Assembly (NCBI RefSeq): GCF_020736365.1
Contig: NZ_CP085988.1
Location: forward strand, 174,501-238,500
Origin: Clostridium sp. M62/1
GTDB lineage: Bacteria > Bacillota > Clostridia > Lachnospirales > Lachnospiraceae
DNA length: 64,000 bases
Reading direction: 5' to 3'
A program made the position numbers and the translations under genes. This document shows, in pieces, positions 58,189-64,000 of the stretch; the first letter of the stretch is position 1, and the number at the start of each line of letters is the position of its first letter. The notes beneath the pieces are model-generated. The model saw only the letters and a program-made list of their open reading frames with translations. It was not told the origin of the DNA and did not search any database.

Positions 58189-59101
58189 TTTCCTCACCGT
58201 CCTGTCCCTTATTTTTCCCCCTGCTCTTATAGACATTATACTGATTCTTGCACCGGGCGCTGCAAAATGCGGAATTGGCCCGGCTGCCGAGGAACACCTT
58301 CTGGCAGTGCTTGCACAGCCGCAGCGGTTTTGCATCGTCCACCAGCATGAAGCTGAACATCATCTGGATACCCAGCAGCAGCGAATGAAAGTCCCAATAG
58401 ATCGTCGGCTTCTCCAGCAGCTCAATATGATAACTGGGCGCAATGCCGCCGAAGGCAGCCATAGCCTTGCGGTAAAGATTTCTTGTATCCTCGTCAATAT
58501 TGTCGTAGTCATTGTAGTACAGAATAGAGGTGGTCAGCGTGAACGCCCAATCCTTGAACTGCTGCGCTACCCAATCATACGGCTCAGCATACTCCCGCTG
58601 GAAGCTCATATTCTTTGCCATGGGTTCCTCCATGAAGGTCATGGTCAGGGCAATCATCATATTATCCCCGGAAACATTCCAACTGGATTCCACGCCCTTT
58701 TTCACCACATCCAGTTTGTCAAAGGGATAGAACAGGGCAAGGTAATCCTCTGTTGCCATGCTTTCTTCCTTGATGAAGTGATTCTTCGGCAGATAGACTG
58801 CCTCATAGTCCATAAATGACGGCGTGGTGGGCAGTGCCGTCATCAGCCCCAACAGACCGTAGTGGGTCACAAAAGTCAGAATTGCCTTTTCCACCTCGTC
58901 CTCCGGACTGCGGTTCATCATCAGCATCCCCACATTCAGTGCCTCCAGCACCATCTCGGAGGACTCCTTCAGCGGGTTATAGATGTCGGGCTTCGCCGTC
59001 TTTTCCGGTGTGATATAGCGTTTTCCGTCCTTGCCGGTCTTGATCTCATAGCGGTCATACCGCACCCAATGGGAACGGGACTGTGCAAACAGATTGTTCA
59101 T
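58181..59101 (-). CDS. DUF6076-like protein with C-terminal zinc finger
   Basis: 306 residues. An alpha-helical body (SSEMVLEALNVGMLMMNRSP, GDNMMIALTMTFMEEPMAKN) ends in a zinc-binding tail with four cysteines (RLCKHCQKVFLGSRANSAFC followed by SARCKNQYNVYK). The same type of finger ends the serine recombinase of this unit. I believe the family is DUF6076. It starts at 59101 and is followed without gap by the RhuM-type gene. Confidence 0.75.
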   Translation of the reverse strand: MNNLFAQSRSHWVRYDRYEIKTGKDGKRYITPEKTAKPDIYNPLKESSEMVLEALNVGMLMMNRSPEDEVEKAILTFVTHYGLLGLMTALPTTPSFMDYEAVYLPKNHFIKEESMATEDYLALFYPFDKLDVVKKGVESSWNVSGDNMMIALTMTFMEEPMAKNMSFQREYAEPYDWVAQQFKDWAFTLTTSILYYNDYDNIDEDTRNLYRKAMAAFGGIAPSYHIELLEKPTIYWDFHSLLLGIQMMFSFMLVDDAKPLRLCKHCQKVFLGSRANSAFCSARCKNQYNVYKSRGKNKGQDGEENG

Positions 59102-59157
59102 GACGCTGTTCCTCTCAAATCGTAATCTATCTATATATTAACCATATTACCATTGTA

Positions 59158-60090
59158 TCAACCGTCCTTGGTATCGTCAAGGACGGCTTTCTTTTTTCTC
59201 GGCTTTGTTTTGTTCTCCCGGCGGATCACGGCATCTTTGCCCATGGTTTGCAGCAGCGCTTCATATTCCTCTACGAACTCGCGCTCCCGCAGGGTAAGGC
59301 CATGATCGTTTTCCAGCTTTTCGCTCAGATGCTCATACATCCGCTTTTGCAGCTTTTTCTGAATGGTCATCCGCAGCTTTCGGATATTCCGGTCGGACTG
59401 CCCGCGGAGGGTAGCAAGCCGTGCGGTGCTGTATTGCTTGACAAACAGGTAGTACAGCACCTCCTTCTGCTCATCACTGAGGGTGAAAAAGAGCTTGGAG
59501 AGAAAACTGTTTGCTGTCAGCTCATGCAGCTCGTAGGGACAGGAGAAGATGATGTCAAGAAAATTTCCCTGACAGAGCTGACGGAACCTCGGCAGATTCA
59601 TCCAGAGGGGAGCAATCTTCGGATCAGGCACAGCCTGAAACTCCAACGGAACATCCCCGCGCAGGTTTTCGTGGTCACGCTCTCGGCGTTCCCGATTTCT
59701 GTCCAGCTTGTTCCACTCGTCTACCACAGTCAGAAAATCGGATTCCGTCCGGGCTGCTTCCTCCAGCCGCCGCAGAGCCTCTGCACGAATTTCCCGCTTG
59801 AGCCGTTTTTCGCTGGTGGGTGCGGCTTCCTCTTCCTCGTCCTCCAGCTCGGCATGATAGTCTCTGGGATGCTCGTCCTGCTCCAGCTCGCTTTCCAGCT
59901 CCAGCGTGAGTTCCTCTGCAAGCGCTTCCTCCAGTGTCTCGTCCTCCGGCGCACCGTCAGAGGAATCCTCCCAATCGGCAAAGCCGTCCGCATCCATTTC
60001 AAGGCCGGTTTTCTCTATTTGCTCCTCGGCATCTTTTTCCTCCTCGGAAAAATCATCATCCCACAGCAGTTCATCCTCCCATGGCTCCAC
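59158..60090 (-). CDS. Sigma-70-like/HTH protein with acidic N terminus
   Basis: 310 residues; GTG 60090 is chosen because GGGAGGTGA precedes it by eight bases. The first 90 residues are extremely acidic (EDELLWDDDFSEEEKDAEEQ). The middle has a conserved block RFRQLCQGNFLDIIFSCPYE. A sigma-region-4-like HTH follows: FTLSDEQKEVLYYLFVKQYS, TARLATLRGQSDRNIRKLRM. The C terminus is helical and basic. Proteins of this kind sit in Firmicutes mobile elements as possible element-specific sigma-like factors. It heads the three-gene minus-strand cargo. Confidence 0.75.
   Translation of the reverse strand: MEPWEDELLWDDDFSEEEKDAEEQIEKTGLEMDADGFADWEDSSDGAPEDETLEEALAEELTLELESELEQDEHPRDYHAELEDEEEEAAPTSEKRLKREIRAEALRRLEEAARTESDFLTVVDEWNKLDRNRERRERDHENLRGDVPLEFQAVPDPKIAPLWMNLPRFRQLCQGNFLDIIFSCPYELHELTANSFLSKLFFTLSDEQKEVLYYLFVKQYSTARLATLRGQSDRNIRKLRMTIQKKLQKRMYEHLSEKLENDHGLTLREREFVEEYEALLQTMGKDAVIRRENKTKPRKKKAVLDDTKDG
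59162..59198 (+). terminator. Plus-direction hairpin inside the 3' end of the sigma-like gene
   Basis: CCGTCCTTG (59162-59170) pairs with CAAGGACGG (59178-59186), then CTTTCTTTTTT. The T-run is on the plus side, so it would stop plus-strand transcription running antisense into the sigma-like gene. No plus-strand gene upstream needs it. Confidence 0.65.
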
Positions 60091-60245
60091 GACAGCTTCA
60101 CCTCCCCGAAAAAATATTTTTCTTTTTTTCAAAAACAGTTCCGGTTTACACCCCGTATTTCTCCTATTAGTAGAGAAAGTAATCTTAGCACAAGTTACAC
60201 AGGTTACTTTCCGAGCCATCAGCGAAGAAAAGGAGGATATGGAGC

Positions 60246-60548
60246 ATGGAAAAGCAACCGAAAGACACGGTTGGCTTACAGCCAACGGAACCAAACACAT
60301 TATATCAAAAACCAACCAATCACGCAAGGAGGATGCCTATGGAGCAGAACAAACGAGAACAGTTTATCATCCGCCGGATCGGCGGCACCACCTACAAGGT
60401 CAGAGTCGTGTTCAACGAAAGTGGCGGCGAGACCATGGAGGATAAAATTTTGCGGATTGTACGCAATGATATGGTTACAAACGACGGAACCTATGGTATA
60501 ATGGAGACACCACAAATGAGCCGACAGTCTGAAAGGAGCGCATCATGA
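60246..60548 (+). CDS. tnpW: TnpW-like transposon-encoded protein
   Basis: 100 residues if started at ATG 60246 (behind AAAGGAGG), or 69 from ATG 60339 (behind CAAGGAGG); both have good sites. The conserved core is EQFIIRRIGGTTYKVRVVFN followed by ESGGETMEDKILRIVRNDMV, the TnpW pattern. It overlaps the recombinase start by ATGA, matching the TnpW-TnpX order of this class. The 155-base region before it is divergent with the sigma-like gene and holds promoter space only. Confidence 0.85.
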   Translation: MEKQPKDTVGLQPTEPNTLYQKPTNHARRMPMEQNKREQFIIRRIGGTTYKVRVVFNESGGETMEDKILRIVRNDMVTNDGTYGIMETPQMSRQSERSAS

Positions 60549-62587
60549 GCGTGAAACAGACTGAAAGCAAAATTACCGCTCTCTATGAGCGGCTGTCCCG
60601 CGACGATGACAACGCCGGGGATAGCAATTCCATCGTGAATCAGAAAAAATACCTCGAAAGCTATGCCCAGCAGAAAGGCTACACCAACTGCCGACACTAT
60701 ACGGACGACGGCTGGAGCGGCGGTAATTTCGAGCGCCCGGCATGGAAGCAGCTCATCGCAGATATTGAGGCAGGCAAAGTCGCCCATGTGATCGTCAAGG
60801 ATATGAGCCGGGCGGGGCGTGACTATCTGCAAACCGGATTTTACACGGAGGTATTCTTCCGACAGCACGGCGTCCACTTTGTGGCCATCGCCAACAGCGT
60901 GGACAGCGATGACCAGAACAGCAACGAGTTTGCCCCCTTCCTCAACATCATGAACGAGTGGTATCTGCGCGACCTGAGCCGCAAGCAGAAAACCGCCATC
61001 CGCGTCAAGGGAGAATCCGGCAAGCCCACCACCAACTGTGCCATTTACGGTTACAAGAAAGACCCGGAGAACAAATACCATTGGCTGATCGACGAGGAAG
61101 CTGCCGCCGTGGTGCGCCGCATTTTCCGATTGACCATCGAGGGCAAAGGACCCTACGATATTGCCCGTATTCTCTTTGAGGATAAGGTGGAGACGCCCGC
61201 CGTGTACTTCGGCAAGCAGGGCAAGGGCATCTGGAAAAGCAAGGAGGAATTTTCCAACCCCTATAACTGGAGTGGCTATGTCGTGGGGCAGATTCTCACC
61301 AAGCCGGAGTATATGGGGCATACGGTGAATTTCCGCTCCCACAAGCAGTCCTACAAGGACAAAAACGCCGTGATGAATCCCAGGGAGGACTGGCTGATCT
61401 TTGAGGATACCCACGAGGCTATTGTGGACAGGGAAACATGGGAGCTTGCACAAAAGCTCCGCAAGACGCCCAAGCGCATCGACACGCTGGGTGAAGCGAA
61501 TCCGCTGACTGGTCTTTTGTACTGCGCCGATTGCGGAGAAAAGATGTATAACCATCGCTCCAAAGGCGGCACGGAGAATAATCCCTATCCCTCCGACTTC
61601 TTCGATTGTTCCTCCTATACGCTGGCGCATCAGAAACGGACAAGTGCCTGTTTTGGTCACTACATCTCCACCAAGGCCCTGCGCACACTGATTCTGGACA
61701 CCATCCGCACGGTCAGCACCTTTGCGATTTCCAATCAGGAGGTGTTTATGGAAAAGGTGCGCTCTGCCTCCCAGCTCCGGCAGACGGAAGCGGCCAAGGA
61801 TGCCAAGCGGAAGCTGAGCAAGGACAAGAAACGCATTGCCGAGCTGGACACCATCATCAAAAAGCTCTATGAATCCTTTGCTGTCGGGCGCATTACCGAT
61901 GAGCGCTTTGACAGTCTGCTGGCAGATTACGAAGCCGAGCAGAAAGCGCTGCAAGCCTCTGTCACAGAGGCGGAAGAAAGGCTGTCCGCTTTCACAGAGG
62001 ACACCGCCCGTGTGGAGCAGTTTCTGGAGCTGGCAAGGAAGTACACCGATTTTTCCGAGCTGACCACGCCCATGATCAACGAATTTATTGAGAAAATCAT
62101 CGTCCACGCCCCAGAGCGCATCGACGGCGACCGGGTGCAGGAGGTAGAAATTCACCTTCGCTTTATCGGGCAGTTCGAGTTACCCGCACCGGAGCTGACC
62201 GTGGAAGAAATCAAGCGGCAGGAACAGCTCAAGCGGCACCGCATCAAAAGCCGGGAGCGGTATCAGAAAATCAAGGCTGGAGAACACGCTGTCGGTCAGC
62301 CCTTCACGCTGACCTGCAAGTGCTGCGGGCAGGAATTTGCATCCAAGCGGACAAATACCCTGTTTTGCGGCCCCAACTGCCGTACAAAATTTTACCGGCA
62401 GGAGGCGGCGGAGAGCCGCAGCCGGGCGTGTATCTGCGAAAGCTGCGGCAAGGAGTTTATCACAACGAGGTCAAATGTGAAATATTGCAGTGACGATTGT
62501 CGGTATGCAGCACAGATCAAGCGGCAGAGCGCACGAAAGAAAGCCTTGCGAGAAGCTAAGAACGAGAAAGAAACGAAAACAGCATAA
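60545..62587 (+). CDS. Large serine recombinase (TnpX-like), intact
   Basis: 680 residues. The resolvase domain begins ITALYERLSRDDDNAGDSNS with the catalytic serine in that block, then DDGWSGGNFERPAWKQLIAD and VIVKDMSRAGRDYLQTGFYT. The recombinase domain (NCAIYGYKKDPENKYHWLID) is followed by the zinc-ribbon region GLLYCADCGEKMYNHRSKGG, a coiled coil (KRKLSKDKKRIAELDTIIKK) and two extra C-terminal zinc fingers (CKCCGQEFASKRTNTLFC; CESCGKEFITTRSNVKYC). It excises and integrates its unit as a circle. The C-terminal fingers resemble that of the DUF6076-like protein. Confidence 0.95.
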   Translation: MSVKQTESKITALYERLSRDDDNAGDSNSIVNQKKYLESYAQQKGYTNCRHYTDDGWSGGNFERPAWKQLIADIEAGKVAHVIVKDMSRAGRDYLQTGFYTEVFFRQHGVHFVAIANSVDSDDQNSNEFAPFLNIMNEWYLRDLSRKQKTAIRVKGESGKPTTNCAIYGYKKDPENKYHWLIDEEAAAVVRRIFRLTIEGKGPYDIARILFEDKVETPAVYFGKQGKGIWKSKEEFSNPYNWSGYVVGQILTKPEYMGHTVNFRSHKQSYKDKNAVMNPREDWLIFEDTHEAIVDRETWELAQKLRKTPKRIDTLGEANPLTGLLYCADCGEKMYNHRSKGGTENNPYPSDFFDCSSYTLAHQKRTSACFGHYISTKALRTLILDTIRTVSTFAISNQEVFMEKVRSASQLRQTEAAKDAKRKLSKDKKRIAELDTIIKKLYESFAVGRITDERFDSLLADYEAEQKALQASVTEAEERLSAFTEDTARVEQFLELARKYTDFSELTTPMINEFIEKIIVHAPERIDGDRVQEVEIHLRFIGQFELPAPELTVEEIKRQEQLKRHRIKSRERYQKIKAGEHAVGQPFTLTCKCCGQEFASKRTNTLFCGPNCRTKFYRQEAAESRSRACICESCGKEFITTRSNVKYCSDDCRYAAQIKRQSARKKALREAKNEKETKTA

Positions 62588-62599
62588 GAAAAGACGCAG

Positions 62600-62637
62600 A
62601 CGGCGGCTTGCCCCAGATCGGGCAGGCCGCCGTTTTT
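62600..62637 (+). terminator. Terminator after the serine recombinase
   Basis: ACGGCGGC-TT-GCCC (62600-62613) pairs with GGGCAG-GCCGCCGT (62620-62633), then TTTTT. Confidence 0.9.
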
Positions 62638-62656
62638 GCGCAGAAATGGAGGTATC

Positions 62657-63286
62657 ATGCGTATTTTTGAAATCGTAAAAGAAAATGTCAATCTGCGGGA
62701 GGCGGCAGAACTGTATGGGATCGATGTGAACCGATACGGCAAAGCCCTCTGCCCCTTTCACAACGACCGGAACCCCAGCCTGTATGTGGCGGACGATCAC
62801 TATTATTGCTTCGCCTGTGGGGAGCACGGAGACGTAATCGACTTTGTAGGCAAGCTGTTTCAGCTTTCGCCCTATGATGCGGCGCGGAAGCTGATGGCAG
62901 ATTTTCATCTCAGCCCGGACAAGCCGCCCAGCGCAGCGGCGCTCCACGCAAAACGCATCCGAACAGAAGCACAGCAGCTCATGGAAAACGAGCGGCTGTG
63001 CTTTTCTGTTCTGTCGGATTACGCCCGTGTGCTGCGGGATTGGAAGGTGCGGTATGCGCCGCAATCTCCTGACGTGCCTGTTCACGCACGGTTCATGGAA
63101 GCCTGTCACAAGCTCGACGAAACGGAATACTATCTGGATATTCTGTGCGTCGGGGATTCCCACGAACGTGCCGAAGTGATTCATCAGCAGATGGCGGACG
63201 GAAAGCTGGACAGGCTACGACGGAGATTAGAGAAAATTCACAAGGAGGAATTGGAAGATGGATATGACACCGCAGGCGTGGCCTGA
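62657..63286 (+). CDS. CHC2 zinc-finger primase-like protein
   Basis: 209 residues; ATG 62657 behind AATGGAGG. The DnaG-type CHC2 zinc finger is at residues 25-65: YGKALCPFHNDRNPSLYVAD followed by DHYYCFACGEHGDVIDFVGK. It lacks the Toprim catalytic domain, so it would act with a partner such as the next gene's product. The remaining 140 residues are helical. Its last 29 bases overlap the next gene's start. Confidence 0.9.
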   Translation: MRIFEIVKENVNLREAAELYGIDVNRYGKALCPFHNDRNPSLYVADDHYYCFACGEHGDVIDFVGKLFQLSPYDAARKLMADFHLSPDKPPSAAALHAKRIRTEAQQLMENERLCFSVLSDYARVLRDWKVRYAPQSPDVPVHARFMEACHKLDETEYYLDILCVGDSHERAEVIHQQMADGKLDRLRRRLEKIHKEELEDGYDTAGVA

Positions 63287-64000
63287 CTGGTACGACGGCA
63301 GACACATCAATGAGGTGCTGTTCTGCCAACAGTTTCTGGAGAAGCACCCCATGAAATGTGTGCGCGGGCGGCTGTTCACGGTAGACGGGCTGATTGAGGA
63401 CGAGGGACAGATCGGCAATCTTATTCTGGAGGAAATCTCCGGCGTGCTGACCTCCGGCCTGTCCAAAGTCGTGACAAATCTGCTGGCCAGCATCAAGCTG
63501 CAAGCGTATTCGCCGCCGCTGCCCATTGAGACGGACCGCATCCATGTTGCCAACGGAACGTATTTCATGGACGGCAGCTTTACCGCCGACAAGAGCTACT
63601 GCAACAACCGGCTGACCGTCGCTTATAATCCAAACGCACCCGCCCCGAAAAAGTGGCTGCAATTCCTTTCCGAGCTGCTGCAACCGGAGGATATTCCCAC
63701 CTTGCAGGAGTTTTTGGGTTACTGCCTGCTGCCGACCACCAAGGGGCAGAAAATGCTCATGCTCATCGGTAAGGGCGGCGAAGGCAAAAGCCGCATCGGG
63801 CTGGTCATGCGCTCGCTGCTGGGCGACAGCATGAATACCACCAGCATCCAGAAGGTGGAGAGCAACCGGTTCAGCCGTGCGGATTTGGAAAACAAGCTCC
63901 TGATGGTAGATGACGATATGGATATGAGCGCTCTGCCCAAGACCAACTATATCAAATCCATCGTGACCTCCGAGTGCAAGATGGATATGGAGCGCAAGGG
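63258..64000 (+). CDS. P4/D5-type primase-helicase, truncated by the window end
   Basis: At least 247 residues with no stop before base 64000. ATG 63258 follows AAGGAGGAATTGG. A D5_N-type region (IHVANGTYFMDGSFTADKSY, LTVAYNPNAPAPKKWLQFLS) leads into the superfamily 3 helicase core: Walker A LMLIGKGGEGKSRIGLVMRS (near residue 175) and Walker B LLMVDDDMDMSAL. This drives replication of plasmid- or phage-like elements, paired with the CHC2 protein. The C-terminal part lies outside the window. Confidence 0.92.
   Translation, partial: MDMTPQAWPDWYDGRHINEVLFCQQFLEKHPMKCVRGRLFTVDGLIEDEGQIGNLILEEISGVLTSGLSKVVTNLLASIKLQAYSPPLPIETDRIHVANGTYFMDGSFTADKSYCNNRLTVAYNPNAPAPKKWLQFLSELLQPEDIPTLQEFLGYCLLPTTKGQKMLMLIGKGGEGKSRIGLVMRSLLGDSMNTTSIQKVESNRFSRADLENKLLMVDDDMDMSALPKTNYIKSIVTSECKMDMERK

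Larger units (their letters stand above)
32031..64000. mobile_element. Composite conjugative/mobilizable element region, right end outside window
   Basis: From the argF junction to the window end all recognisable genes belong to mobile DNA: repressor, ParB-like proteins, Xis, integrase, att site, replication and transfer genes, then two inserted serine-recombinase units. The left boundary is where argF homology stops. The first bases after it read in frame as [12 protein letters not shown] and a stop (ending about 32073), the tail of a plus-strand gene whose front is absent. The right boundary was not reached. Confidence 0.75.

Noticed and set aside
60491..62155. Very long open frame on the minus strand opposite the serine recombinase
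   Set aside because: It is a shadow of a high-GC coding frame: no ribosome site, no recognisable domain, and the plus-strand protein is fully conserved across it.
1..64000. CRISPR array, rRNA genes, antibiotic-resistance genes or phage structural genes
   Set aside because: No regularly spaced repeat-spacer pattern, no rRNA segments, and no resistance or capsid/tail protein signatures were seen on either strand.

Overview
The window looks like a gut Clostridia (Lachnospiraceae-type) chromosome dominated by mobile DNA. I infer this from Gram-positive AGGAGG ribosome sites, DUF3846, Maff2, PcfB, TnpV and TnpW element genes, a Cheo-type LexA box, and paired alpha/beta L-serine dehydratase subunits. 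The species cannot be fixed from sequence alone.

Region A (1-22369) is a decayed mobilizable element. It opens with the tail of a SLOG/DUF1273 gene and a relaxase broken by an internal deletion. A TetR regulator and a strong terminator follow. Then comes an unbroken run of 16 same-strand genes (2554-21294), spaced closely or overlapping, that read as a polyimmunity array: ankyrin+SUKH, SUKH, suppressor-of-fused (SUFU), leucine-rich repeat, LRR+NTF2-like, Imm74-like, FGE-like, DUF6892, CbrC (colicin E2 tolerance) and several unrecognised proteins. One is a 1476-residue fusion that joins TPR, SUFU, a DUF7832-like domain and DUF4253. No matching toxin is visible. The region ends in a broken WYL regulator and a complete IS1182-type element (22370-24263).

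Region B (24282-32030) is ordinary chromosome, all on the minus strand: a TetR regulator, a PHP-domain protein, an ABC importer (ATPase, two permeases, lipoprotein binding protein), sdaAB/sdaAA, and the 3' part of an ornithine carbamoyltransferase gene. That gene is cut off at about 32030, where foreign DNA begins.

Region C (about 32031-64000, running off the window) is nested conjugative and mobilizable DNA. The outer element has an SOS-type LexA repressor with its own LexA box, zinc-ribbon proteins, MazF, two ParB-like proteins, Xis and a tyrosine integrase. Next is a 45-bp copy of the 3' end of tRNA-Arg(CCT), flanked on both sides by ATTAGCAA repeats, as an attP would be. A second Xis, a replication initiator with in-gene iterons, a Toprim protein, LPD1, DUF3846, PcfB, VirD4 and a truncated Maff2 follow. 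Maff2 is interrupted by a Tn4451-like mobilizable unit (mobC, relaxase, replisome organizer, DnaC-like ATPase, TnpW, cut-off serine recombinase). That unit carries an AT-rich pair of genes for a secreted protein and a lipoprotein. Its recombinase is in turn cut by a further unit with TnpV, a RhuM-family protein, a zinc-finger protein, a sigma-like protein, TnpW and an intact large serine recombinase. A CHC2 primase fragment and a P4/D5-type helicase run off the end.
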